Source: Asparagopsis taxiformis
Lineage: Eukaryota > Rhodophyta > Florideophyceae > Bonnemaisoniales > Bonnemaisoniaceae
Assembly: GCA_030407315.1 (NCBI GenBank)
Contig: JALQPE010002232.1
Span: 112,424 to 176,423, forward strand
Length of the DNA: 64,000 bases
Reading direction: 5' to 3'
Below, in pieces: positions 31,746-41,043 of the stretch. The notes under the pieces are model-generated. The model saw only the letters and a list, made by a program, of their open reading frames with translations. It was not told the DNA's origin and searched no databases. The translations under genes were made by a program, and so were the position numbers. Positions within the stretch are counted from its first letter, which is position 1. Each line of letters begins with the position of its first letter.

Positions 31746-32101
31746 TGTTAGCTGGCTTGCGAGTAAAGAGTGTCAGGACAGCAGCAAAGTGTGGCCCTTA
31801 TCGGAGGAATCAGTAGCGCAGGAGGTCACTCTCGGTTGTGTGCTGTGTTTTTTTACCTCTGTCTATGTCTTCTTGGCGGTCTCGGCGATTATCTATTTAA
31901 GTAGATCGTAAGCCCTAGCGGCAATCGCGCAGAAACTAATTAGCTGCCATGTAATAACCTTCGGGTATTCACACTCCCGAAGTAGGTGCTAAATTATTAC
32001 GTTGACATGTAAATATTCAGGACTGCGCATTACTGTTGTTACGTGTCTGAATAATTGCCACGTGTTGGTTAACAAGGTAGAGGGGTCATGATGGCTACAC
32101 A
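31746..32101 (-). repeat. probable 3' LTR of Gypsy-1 (~356 bp)
   Basis: The ends read TGT...ACA. A minus-strand polypurine tract (ATGGGGGC) directly precedes the inferred start at ~32101, right after the pol stop. The left end is set at TGTTAGCTGG. With no second copy in the window, the limits are inferred. An internal 7-bp stem (CTTCGGG/CCCGAAG) lies at 31959-31982. Confidence 0.5.
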
Positions 32102-32133
32102 GCCCCCATGAGTTGTCGTCAGTAAACGGGAGC

Positions 32134-35100
32134 TCAGAGAGAAATGCCGAGATGGGCCGCTGCCTTGGTGGCCAACTGTTTCTTCGGAGTTGACCGTAGA
32201 TATGCAAGCGCCATGTCTGGAACATCTTCGTAGATAGAAGCGATTGTAGACCATGTATAGTCCCGCTCATCCGGTAATCCGTCCCAGCGAATACGAAACC
32301 AAATGTTTTCGTGATTCTCCGCTATGTCGACGATTGAGTCCATAATTTCGTACCGTGCTTCCGTTCTATCTGCCAGCGCGAGTATATCTGCTGGGACGTC
32401 TGCTCCGTCCAGTGCGGCGCAATATCGAGTTAAACGTGCACAGTGGACCCGTTCACGTGCGTTACTATTCAGCTGCTGCACTACAAACACCAGTGGACTA
32501 ACCACAGCTATTATGCGACGTGGGCCGCACCACTTGAAGCGTAGTTTGTGATTCGATGTGTCCTGTCTGCGTACTAGGACGAGGTCACCAACTTGAAAAT
32601 TCGGTTTCTGTATATTGGTAGCTTGGTTATGTTTGTCAATAGCGCGCTGTCTGCGAGCAGAGACTCTTTTCCCCACGTCCTTGTGAATCAAGTTTAGATT
32701 GTGTTGGAGGCGCTGAATGTGTATTAGCTGCTGTGCTCTGGCGTGCTCAATTTCAACAGGTAAATTTGTAGATACCGCTGATCCGAGGATGGAAATTATC
32801 AGGTGCTGAGGTTGTATTCCAGTCATGACCTGAAGGGGAGAAAGTACTTGGTTTGAGGTATTCCTTCCTAGACGAGCGAGTGGAGCTTCATTAAGCGCTG
32901 ATTGGATGATACCAATAACTTGGGGCCAATCGTGAGGGGCGAGCTTCAATTCGGCTAGGAGTGCGCGTGTTGCTGCAAGTATATCGCGGTTTAGACGCTC
33001 GATTGTGCCGTTTGCCCAAGGACTATAAGCCACTGTAGGGCGGTGGTCGATTCGATGGATGCGGGCTAACGCTGATAATGTAGAATTAATAAAGTGTGCA
33101 CCTTGGTCCGAAACCCAAAAATCCGGTGCAGAGAACGTTCGATTCCATCTTGAGAGCACTTCTGCAGTATGTTCAGAGGTGGCGCGCGCGGTGGGTGATA
33201 GCCAACAATAGCCGCTCAGGTCATCCTTAAGAGCGAGGACATACATGTCTCCTTCTTCACTACTACCCATAAACAAGTAATCAAAATGTAAGACCTCATT
33301 CGGGCGGGTGGCGTGCAGAGTCAGAGCCAAAGGGCGTGGGACCTTTGATCCTGATTTAGCTAGCAGGCAGAGCAGACAATCCGAAACAAAATTCTGAACA
33401 TCGCCACGCATGCCCTTCCAATAAAAATGCGGGCTGAGGATGTCATAAGTCGAATCGGATCCACGATGGCCTACAGAACCTGCATGAGCGATTGTTATTA
33501 GTATTAATTGAAGGTTAGTGTCCTCAGGTGGTATCCAAACCGCATTATTAATCTTAATGAGACCATCCTCGTCCTTGGTTGTGTGGACAGGCGGAGAGAC
33601 GGTTGTGGTGCCTTGAGAGTCAAGTAAACGTCTGCGTGAAGGCCAGGAAGCGGTGTCAGGGCGCGGCGCGACGACGACCGCTGCATTTCCAGTACGCTCA
33701 CGCACCCGGCAGACTCGTGTGGGATGACCGCGATATCCGCGCATCCAACGAGTCATGATATCCGGTAGTGTGTTTAGCTCGCCCGCCACGTGCTCTATTT
33801 TGTAGTCAAAGGTAGACAAGAAAAGAGCCCATCTTATGACCTTGAGGATCTTATGGCGCCCCATAGATATATCAAATGCAGACGGATTAAACGTGAAAAG
33901 AAGATTACGGTGATCCGTAAATATGGTTGTGGACGAATCACATGAAAAGAAATGCGAAAGTTTGCGGAAGGACTGCACAATAGCGAACGCCTCCTTTTCG
34001 TACGTGGTCCAATGCTCCTGTGCATTGCTGAATGTTCCCGATAGAAATGCGAGCGGCGCGTGAGACTGTTGAATGACAGTCTTATTCAAATCATCAGCTG
34101 TGCATTGAGTCAGTACCGCTGCCCAGTGCACATCGCTTGCGTCTGTGTGGAGACAGAGCGTGAGCGCGGGGTTCCTATGAGCGGTGGTTACTGCGTTTCG
34201 AAGTTGTTCCTGCATTCCAGCATAGGCACGTGAGTGTGTACCGGACCATCCAATGTCTGCTAAACGTATACGGGCAATAGATTTCTTAGTTCGCTTGCCC
34301 GTTTTCTGATACGCTTGCTCTAGAATTTCTCGAAGGGGAGCAATTCGTTCCGCAAAACGAGGTATAGAACCAGACATCCACGTAGCCGCGTGTACATATT
34401 GTGATAGTTCCGATGCTGTGATTGGCTCTACAGCATCTTTTAAACCGCTGAGGTTTGCTGGGTCTAATGTTACACCATTGCCATCAATAATGCGACCGCA
34501 CCACTTCACTTTGGTAGCGTAGAATCTAGACTTAGAAATAGATATAACCAAGTTTCGCTCTTGGCAGATGGATAGAAATCGGTCGAGTACTGAAAGTAGT
34601 TCCGTTTCATCCTTTGCGTGTATGACAAAGTCATCGATCCAAGCCAGAGTGTGGTCACGGAGAGTGGCGAAGCAAGGCTCTACACATGCTTGGAAGTTCT
34701 GTGCAGAGTTACAGGCGCCTTGGACAGTGCGCGTGGGCTGTACTACCCCGTTAGGTGTCATAAAAGCGTGGAGGTGTTGACTATCTTCGTGTAATGGTAG
34801 CTGCCAATAACCGCTGCAGAAGTCAATTATCGCGAATGCAGTAGAACCGTGGACATCAGATAGCACAGCCTCTATGTGAGGCATAGGCCATGCAGTTTTC
34901 ACTGTAGCAGAGTTAATAGGCCTGTAGTCCATAGTAAGTCTGAACATTGCAGGTGGCTTTTTGGGAACTATTAATGGTGCAGCTACCCACTCAGTGTGTG
35001 TGGATGGCTTCACAAAACCCATACTGATGAGTTGTCCAACGTAGCGTGAGAGGAATTCGCGCTTCTCTGGTGGGTATCTGCGTGTCTTAGCGACTACTGG

Positions 35101-35658
35101 TGCAGCACCTTCCTTGAGACGAAGCTTTAACGGAGGGACAGCGGCGGGTTTACCCTTATCCAGTCGCACACGTACAAACATGCGATATTTTTCCAGCAAA
35201 TCTTTGAGATGTTTTTGTCCTGAGGGGGAGATGCCTTCTTCAGAAGCATTATTAAGCCGTTCTGTTAGCGCTTCCTCCCATTCTGCGTTAGTCTCAGGCC
35301 CAAGATCACACCAGTCCGATGTACCTTCGTCGTCATTTTCTACATCATCCGTATGAAATACTCCTTCCAAAACTCGTGATGCACGTCCTGTACCATAGGT
35401 CGTTCCATGGATTGATAGTGCGTCGGCGTCGACACTACCAGCATATTTGTCCGCGGCGGCGGAAAGAACCTTATGGGTGTCGAGTCCCAGAGCCTCGAGT
35501 ATGGGACGGCCCAGAAGGGGCTCGGGAACGTCTTGTTCGCTTACTAACCAGCGCAGTCGTCGCAATTTTAGGGATGTACCATGCCTAATGTGAATTTCTG
35601 TGTCTATGACAGCTGTGTACTCACATTTTAGTTTAGGCTGTACTCCAAGAGTAGTACA
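32134..35658 (-). CDS. pol: Gypsy-1 Pol (protease C-term, RT, RNase H, integrase, chromodomain), N-terminus cut off by insertion
   Basis: The open frame covers the whole interval; the first internal ATG is at 35565. Seen in order: protease end LLGRPILEALGL, then RT with FRLTMDYRPIN, FCSGYWQLPL and the catalytic WIDDF (~306 residues from 35565; Trp-Ile in place of the usual Tyr-Leu/Val). RNase H has LHTDASDVHWAAVL and EKEAFAI. Integrase has an HHCC region ending CLLCLLAK and a DDE of HFDYLF, VSDQGAHF and NGTIERLNRD. A C-terminal chromodomain-like segment reads IWFRIRWDGLPDERDYTW. No frameshift was seen. The N-terminal coding part is separated by Gypsy-2, so the gene is broken now. It is more distant in motif detail from Gypsy-2 and Gypsy-3 than those are from each other. 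Confidence 0.85.
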   Translation of the reverse strand, partial: CTTLGVQPKLKCEYTAVIDTEIHIRHGTSLKLRRLRWLVSEQDVPEPLLGRPILEALGLDTHKVLSAAADKYAGSVDADALSIHGTTYGTGRASRVLEGVFHTDDVENDDEGTSDWCDLGPETNAEWEEALTERLNNASEEGISPSGQKHLKDLLEKYRMFVRVRLDKGKPAAVPPLKLRLKEGAAPVVAKTRRYPPEKREFLSRYVGQLISMGFVKPSTHTEWVAAPLIVPKKPPAMFRLTMDYRPINSATVKTAWPMPHIEAVLSDVHGSTAFAIIDFCSGYWQLPLHEDSQHLHAFMTPNGVVQPTRTVQGACNSAQNFQACVEPCFATLRDHTLAWIDDFVIHAKDETELLSVLDRFLSICQERNLVISISKSRFYATKVKWCGRIIDGNGVTLDPANLSGLKDAVEPITASELSQYVHAATWMSGSIPRFAERIAPLREILEQAYQKTGKRTKKSIARIRLADIGWSGTHSRAYAGMQEQLRNAVTTAHRNPALTLCLHTDASDVHWAAVLTQCTADDLNKTVIQQSHAPLAFLSGTFSNAQEHWTTYEKEAFAIVQSFRKLSHFFSCDSSTTIFTDHRNLLFTFNPSAFDISMGRHKILKVIRWALFLSTFDYKIEHVAGELNTLPDIMTRWMRGYRGHPTRVCRVRERTGNAAVVVAPRPDTASWPSRRRLLDSQGTTTVSPPVHTTKDEDGLIKINNAVWIPPEDTNLQLILITIAHAGSVGHRGSDSTYDILSPHFYWKGMRGDVQNFVSDCLLCLLAKSGSKVPRPLALTLHATRPNEVLHFDYLFMGSSEEGDMYVLALKDDLSGYCWLSPTARATSEHTAEVLSRWNRTFSAPDFWVSDQGAHFINSTLSALARIHRIDHRPTVAYSPWANGTIERLNRDILAATRALLAELKLAPHDWPQVIGIIQSALNEAPLARLGRNTSNQVLSPLQVMTGIQPQHLIISILGSAVSTNLPVEIEHARAQQLIHIQRLQHNLNLIHKDVGKRVSARRQRAIDKHNQATNIQKPNFQVGDLVLVRRQDTSNHKLRFKWCGPRRIIAVVSPLVFVVQQLNSNARERVHCARLTRYCAALDGADVPADILALADRTEARYEIMDSIVDIAENHENIWFRIRWDGLPDERDYTWSTIASIYEDVPDMALAYLRSTPKKQLATKAAAHLGISL

Positions 35659-36344
35659 TGTAGCAGGTAGAAAATCCGCTAGAGCGGCAAACCACCCGAC
35701 AGGTGTCCCGAGCCTCGGTAGAGGAAGTGGTAGAGCAGATGAACCTTATAGGTACCCGGCGGGTAGTCTCGGGAGGGAGAAGGTGTCGTTACCCGGAGGG
35801 GGTTGTGTGACAAAGGGGTGCTCACGCGAGAGGCGTATTAATGGAGCAAGATGACGTAATCCGTCGAGCTGTTGGCTAACCCTAAGGTTTTCCCGGAGAG
35901 GGGTTGAACAATAGGTATGCGAACACTGTTCCCGTGGGTCGTAATTCCACTTGAGTTTACGTTCCTCTAGAAACCGTGCCTACTGGCTATTCCAGTGGCC
36001 GTTTTATACTAAGTCTACTGTAAGCTAGGGTTAGTGGTTAGGAATAAATATCCAGTTAGTGACCAATCAGAACCCAATTACTGGCGCTCGCCTACCCGCG
36101 AGGTTATTGCCAATAGGCTTACATTGTAATGTATGGCTGATCAGCCTAAGTTAAAATTTTGCCCCTTGTGGGGTCTTGGCCGGGGCCGATAGGCCCGGGT
36201 GGGGTTATTTGTCAGCCATAGCTGGTCCTAAGTATAGGAAACACGCCAGTTGGCTGGTGCCTTCTGATTGGCACATCCCGTAAGTGGGTACCCAATAGGG
36301 AAGCGACACGGCTCGATCAGCGAGGACCGCCAGGCGGTACGACA
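35659..36344 (-). repeat. 3' LTR of Gypsy-2
   Basis: This is a 686-bp copy with TGT...ACA ends. By eye it differs from the other copy at only two positions, both around 35770-35775 (CGGGAGGG versus CGTGAGAG). Confidence 0.95.
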
Positions 36345-36356
36345 CGGCCCCCTCCT
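36345..36356 (-). other. polypurine tract of Gypsy-2
   Basis: On the minus strand AGGAGGGGGCCG directly precedes the 3' LTR start, as expected for the plus-strand primer. Confidence 0.75.
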
Positions 36357-36852
36357 GAGAGATTTGTCGTCCCGACAAAATTTGATCAAAATAAAAATAA
36401 AAATTACAATTTTTGGCTGTGGCCGTTGCATTGTGCAATTCAAAATTTTCCCGCGCGCGGCGCGTGCACACTAAATGTGTTGTCCATCCGACTCTTCCCG
36501 AGTTCCGCCCGACCGTTTCCTATTGGAATTCATACCTGTTCCAGGTTCATCCTCATCCTAACGCAACACAGCGTATTCACCCTTTCGGTGTCCAACTGCA
36601 TCCACGCATTCGCGTCCTTTCCACTATCCCTCAAAGGGTTTTTGCGTCCATCTGCTAAATAATTAGCCGCGCGATCGCACGAGCGGTGCCAATTCGAGGC
36701 TTGCATTCGCCGTTTCGGCCCATTGCCTCGCGATCCCCCTTCCTGGGTTGAATAGCGCAGCTCCCTCCCGGAGACTTAAGCCAATAGGCCACTTGTGCGT
36801 CCCGCTTCAGGGTTTTTATCAACGTCCGTCTCCGCCTCTACTGGCTTTTAGG

Positions 36853-38409
36853 ATGACCCCTCGTGCTCCGATTCAATTCGAATCCTCTGAAGAGGAAGGA
36901 GACAATATGGGTTCGCCCAACCGTCCTACCACACGCTCCAGCGTTCGCCGTCCCACGACTCGCCACCAGGCTTCCTCCTCCCGCACCGGGGTTCCGCCTA
37001 CACCGGCTAAGTCTTCGTCGACTTCAGCGCCACGCGCGCCGTCAGCCACCGCGGCTCAATCGCAAACGCGAACGCGTTCGACTGCCGCCAAAGGCACCGC
37101 TGATCCAGCGTCGCCTGCTGGCAAGGTTGCGAGTGCGCAAGCACGTTCCGAAGAGACGGTCCCCCCTACCAGGGCTAGCGCACAAGAGCGCGACTCTGTT
37201 CCGGCTGAATCGCCAGCTTCCCCGAAGCCTTCCACCCCAGTGGCAAGTGTCAAACCGTCATCGGTTAATCCGCCGTCACGCGAAGGTGAGTCATCGAAGG
37301 CCGCCGGCCCGTCCCCAAGGGGAGCCATGCCGGCCGACACCGAGGAGGTGATAGAAGTCGTCGCCGAGGGAGGCGCTACGCCCAGGCCAACAAGGCAGCC
37401 GAATGTCAGGCCTTCGCCAAGTTCGCGTCCGATTACTTCTCGTCCTTCCGCCCCGGCGGCTCGTACCTCTTCTGGTCATGACGCGTCAGCGAATCCCTAT
37501 GAGGACTATGGTCGCCGCAACCAGCAAATTCTGGCGGACGCTCGAAAGCGTAGAGAAGAAGAGTTGCGCCGCGCGGCTGCTCGGGCAGAAGCCGAGAAGG
37601 CTGCAGCCGAGAAGGCTAATGCTCAACCTGTAGAGAAGGTCCTAGACCCATATGCCTCTACTGGCAGGGTTACCCGAAGTGGGTCTGGTGCGGCTGCCGC
37701 CGATGCCTCTGTAGGCGTAAGACCGTCGGGCACCGCCCTAGTTGACCCTTACGCGGTTGCGTCTGCCTCAGCACCAGCTGCTCCGTCTCACGACACTCCC
37801 CCTCGGGCACCTAAGCCGACTGCCAATTGGCGCTCCATGGGAGAATTCTACCCAGCAAATGCTGATGAGCTGGTGGTATTCGACTCGCAAGCCTTGCCTT
37901 TCAGGCGTGAGCTCGCCGCTCCTTGGGAACACTACCCGTTTGCGCGACTCCCTCGTAGGGACTTTACGGATCGCCCGAGAAGCGAGTTACGTCGCGATAT
38001 GCTTCTCATGAGCTCCCTCCGGGGTCAAAACCATCAGGTTCAAAACGAATGTTGGTCGGCTTACGCCCGTCTCCCTTCGAGTCGCCCTATGCGTCACTTC
38101 CGTGTCCCCCATACGCTATGCAGCGACAGGACTTTCCTGCTCCATCCCGGAGATGCGCTCTACGTCGAACGTATGAATCGTCGCTTGTTCCAAGAAGGAT
38201 CGTACCAAGGCTCCGTAGCGGACATGCCGATGATTCGGTCTCGCTGGTTTGCGTATCCTCCACGTCCCGATACGGGTAGCTATGAGCATCATATGCGTTT
38301 GCACGCTAGGGTTACTTCCCGAAGGATGGGGCGTCAGGTGACGGCGAACGATTATCGCGTGTTCGCGCACCGTCATGGTAGCTCGCTGAGCCGGCCACTA
38401 GGCCCATGA
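36853..38409 (+). CDS. Gypsy-2 antisense accessory ORF a
   Basis: The 518-aa ORF starts at the first ATG (MTPRAPIQFE) and lies antisense to the element's own gag-pol, between the polypurine tract and the 3' end of pol. Residues ~1-230 are Ser/Pro/Arg/Ala low complexity. A charged helical or coiled-coil stretch follows (NQQILADARKRREEELRRAA). The last ~170 residues look globular and Arg/aromatic-rich (YPFARLPRRDFTDRP, HFRVPHTLCSDRTFLLHPGD). It ends in ATGA, sharing bases with the next ORF's start. No known domain is recognised. It takes the position of env or extra ORFs in other gypsy elements but on the opposite strand, as in some plant Tat-lineage elements. Confidence 0.7.
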   Translation: MTPRAPIQFESSEEEGDNMGSPNRPTTRSSVRRPTTRHQASSSRTGVPPTPAKSSSTSAPRAPSATAAQSQTRTRSTAAKGTADPASPAGKVASAQARSEETVPPTRASAQERDSVPAESPASPKPSTPVASVKPSSVNPPSREGESSKAAGPSPRGAMPADTEEVIEVVAEGGATPRPTRQPNVRPSPSSRPITSRPSAPAARTSSGHDASANPYEDYGRRNQQILADARKRREEELRRAAARAEAEKAAAEKANAQPVEKVLDPYASTGRVTRSGSGAAAADASVGVRPSGTALVDPYAVASASAPAAPSHDTPPRAPKPTANWRSMGEFYPANADELVVFDSQALPFRRELAAPWEHYPFARLPRRDFTDRPRSELRRDMLLMSSLRGQNHQVQNECWSAYARLPSSRPMRHFRVPHTLCSDRTFLLHPGDALYVERMNRRLFQEGSYQGSVADMPMIRSRWFAYPPRPDTGSYEHHMRLHARVTSRRMGRQVTANDYRVFAHRHGSSLSRPLGP

Positions 38410-40118
38410 AGGTAGCTAGGGAAGCTTTGGACCCGCTATGGGATGATCCCACTTGGGAAGGCAAGTCATCTCCACCGATGTGTTTGCCCGTTGCCGACCC
38501 TCCGTCGCTGGTGTACTTCCATAATTCCGCTCTTCGCGACGCGCCCGAATGGCGAATGGACAGGTTCCGATCGTACCTCGAGTTGGAGAGGGATATCCTT
38601 ATAGGGATCGAGTTGGCTCGTACCGCCGAGACGCGGGGCTTTGTGCCGGTGATGGCGGAGGAACTCCTCAATAGGGTGAGCAGTACTTGGTACGATATCC
38701 CGAAGGTTCCGGTGTCGGACGTGGTCCCCTATAGTCGGGAGTTACCTGGTTCGGTAGTGCGTCGGTTGCTGAAGGTGGCCCTTGGGGGTGATGATTACCC
38801 GCAGGAATTGGTCAGTACCAACATCACGGGAGTGGCACCGGAGAAGGTGGTTATCTACAGGACTGTTGACTTGCCGGTGAGGGCGTTACGTATTAACGTG
38901 TTAAACCATCGAGATGGTACAGTCGCAGAGCTGCCGCCTTATCGCAGAGATGGTGAGTTCACCGAAGATGGGTATTACGGCGTGGAGCCTGACAGGTATT
39001 CCGACGGTCATCCCGACTCTTACAAATATCAGCCTGTTGGCGAGGCATTTGTGCCGCGTCCGTGGTGGACGGCCGCCGAGGCGGGAGGCCCAGCTGGGCG
39101 TTCGCCTTACGCAGGACGGAGCTTCGCTCCTGTTGCTTCCTTACCACCCAGTGGTGCTGATGACTTGTACGAAAGTCAGGTCCCGATGACCGTCGCGCCT
39201 ACCGCGCCAACCCCTCAGCCTACAGCTGCCCCTTCATCCCAAGTGGGTCCCGCCATGGAGGCGCTTCTGACATCAGACCAAGGCTCTGAGCCATCCGTGA
39301 ACGGTGATGATGTAGTCACGCGTCAGCCTCCTGCTGTTGATATCCTACGTGGGGAATTGTCGAGTCGCGAATTGCTATCGATTCCGCATGTGCGGCGGTT
39401 GGCCGATGATCTCGGGGATGGTACGGTGGCTTCCATTTTTGCCTCTGCCAATGGGCGTTACATCGTAAGATCCGCGTTGGATGGACTCGCATTGTCGTGC
39501 ATCACGTTAGCTGCTCGCTATAAACAAGGACGCGAACAGCGTAACATCGCCCGAGAGCGTCGCCGCACAGCGGATAGGGAGGTTGAGGCCGCACGCCTGG
39601 AGGCAGCAGAATTGCGAACCCGGGTTGGGGAATTAGAAGGTGAGTTGGAGGACGCCAGGCGTCTACTGCAGCAAGCAGTTATTCCCGAAGAGGGTGGCGA
39701 GGAGGCAGTTCAGCCTGGTTACTCGCGTCGTCGCGCTCGATCTCCCGATGAGGGTCTTCCCGAACGCAACGTGCGTACTCGTCTTCATTCCCCCGTGGGT
39801 GCTGCGGATGCTAGTAATCCTCTGCTTGCGCGTCTTGATGCCCGGTTGGGGTCGCCTGAGTCGCCAGATGTTTCTCCGCCTCCCGCGTCCATCCCAGCAG
39901 TTGGGTTATCCGCCTCTGCGGTTGCGTCTTCGCATGGCCCTGTGCCTGCCCGTCGTCGGGGTTCTAGTGCAGTTCCGCAACGCGGTTTGCGTCGTAATCC
40001 TACCTTCGCAAGGGTTGCACCCCGCCATCCTCGTCCTTCGACGAATGTACGCGCTCCTGCCCCTACGGCACCGTCTGCCTCTCATCGGCCTCGGCCTTCT
40101 AGCCATTATCGTCGCTAA
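38406..40118 (+). CDS. Gypsy-2 antisense accessory ORF b (coiled coil)
   Basis: The 570-aa ORF overlaps the previous stop as ATGA, suggesting termination-reinitiation or a split single gene. The N-terminal ~220 residues look globular (PSLVYFHNSALRDAPEWRMD, KVPVSDVVPYSRELPGSVV). Then come a Pro/Ala linker, a helical block with LSSRELL and NGRYIVRSALDGLALSCI, a coiled coil (REVEAARLEAAELRTRVGEL, ~385-420), and a basic Ser/Arg-rich tail. The same order occurs in the single antisense ORF of Gypsy-3. It converges with the chromodomain ORF end at 40423. Function is unknown. Confidence 0.7.
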   Translation: MKVAREALDPLWDDPTWEGKSSPPMCLPVADPPSLVYFHNSALRDAPEWRMDRFRSYLELERDILIGIELARTAETRGFVPVMAEELLNRVSSTWYDIPKVPVSDVVPYSRELPGSVVRRLLKVALGGDDYPQELVSTNITGVAPEKVVIYRTVDLPVRALRINVLNHRDGTVAELPPYRRDGEFTEDGYYGVEPDRYSDGHPDSYKYQPVGEAFVPRPWWTAAEAGGPAGRSPYAGRSFAPVASLPPSGADDLYESQVPMTVAPTAPTPQPTAAPSSQVGPAMEALLTSDQGSEPSVNGDDVVTRQPPAVDILRGELSSRELLSIPHVRRLADDLGDGTVASIFASANGRYIVRSALDGLALSCITLAARYKQGREQRNIARERRRTADREVEAARLEAAELRTRVGELEGELEDARRLLQQAVIPEEGGEEAVQPGYSRRRARSPDEGLPERNVRTRLHSPVGAADASNPLLARLDARLGSPESPDVSPPPASIPAVGLSASAVASSHGPVPARRRGSSAVPQRGLRRNPTFARVAPRHPRPSTNVRAPAPTAPSASHRPRPSSHYRR

Positions 40119-40422
40119 GGACTGGCAATTGCCTTTGGGAAAATAACCTCTAACGGTAGTTTGAACACGCTTTTGCGTTGCGCCATTGTTCATCAGGTAG
40201 TCCTGAGGCACCTCTGAGGTACATTAAAGATGCATCATCACGATGACGTGTGAACTTGTTTGTTGAACCCTTTTGGCCAATTTTTTTCATTTCCTGAAAT
40301 CTAAATTTCCACAGTGGCTCCGGTTGGCGGTGATAAAGTGCGCCCTTTTTGGCTTGACCCTCCGAGGTTTGGTAGCTCACCCAGTGGGTACCTTGTTAGG
40401 TTCTTATCCCTGTGGGGTTATT

Positions 40423-41043
40423 CTACTTCTTCCCTCTCTTGGGTTTGCGCGTGCGCGCTCGGCGTGGTTGCCGGTCACCTTCGCGGTGTTGTCTTCGACG
40501 GAAGTACCTTGATGCCCATTCAGGGGGGACGTTCGCGCGTTGCGTCCATGTCGGCTTTCGGTAGCCATACCACTTTACCAGGAACCATTGTTCCCCGTCG
40601 TCGTCAGTGACGTAATCGATGAGATCATCGATGGGATATTCCTCCTCTGAGGTTGCGCGTTCGGCGTCGCTACTTCCCTCTGGGGTTTCCTTCGTCCCTT
40701 CAGGGAGAGCTACTCGTTCCGAGTTCGGTTGCGTGCCCTGTGGCGCTTTCTCTTGTTCCCCATTGGGGGTGGCTTCCAAAGACCTTACGGGGTTTGCCGT
40801 GGCTATCTTCTTCGCACTTGAGCGAGTGTGTCGACCCGGTTTGGGTTTTGCCAAATGGGCGGGTGCTTGACTTGCTTGGTTCGCTATGCGAAGTTCGGCT
40901 CCCGATGGAGGGTTCGCGTCCCGTTGAGGGGAACTCGGCGTCTGTACGCATGACCTGGATGGTTGTCCTCTCGTCGCAATTGTGCGGTTTGAACGTCTTC
41001 GGGCGGCTTCAGCAGCGTCGACATTTGTCGTGTCTTGTCGCAA
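40423..41043 (-). CDS. Gypsy-2 Pol C-terminal chromodomain segment
   Basis: This ORF carries a chromodomain-like segment (EEYPIDDLIDYVTDDDGEQW, then FLVKWYGYRKPTW) and a Lys/Arg-rich end. It is in a different frame from the integrase ORF, overlapping it over 40884-41043, so a -1 shift or an indel in the low-complexity linker is needed to join them. Chromodomains on gypsy integrases direct insertion to modified chromatin. Confidence 0.75.
   Translation of the reverse strand: MRQDTTNVDAAEAARRRSNRTIATRGQPSRSCVQTPSSPQRDANPPSGAELRIANQASQAPAHLAKPKPGRHTRSSAKKIATANPVRSLEATPNGEQEKAPQGTQPNSERVALPEGTKETPEGSSDAERATSEEEYPIDDLIDYVTDDDGEQWFLVKWYGYRKPTWTQRANVPPEWASRYFRRRQHREGDRQPRRARTRKPKRGKK

Larger units (their letters stand above)
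31746..35658 (-). mobile_element. Gypsy-1: outer Ty3/gypsy element, left part
   Basis: It holds a 3' LTR, a complete pol and part of the protease on the minus strand. The remainder of the protease continues at 48133-48323, beyond the inserted Gypsy-2; joining the two flanks with one copy of GTACA keeps the frame open. The rest of gag and the 5' LTR were not found and are presumably lost at the Gypsy-3 junction. Confidence 0.85.
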
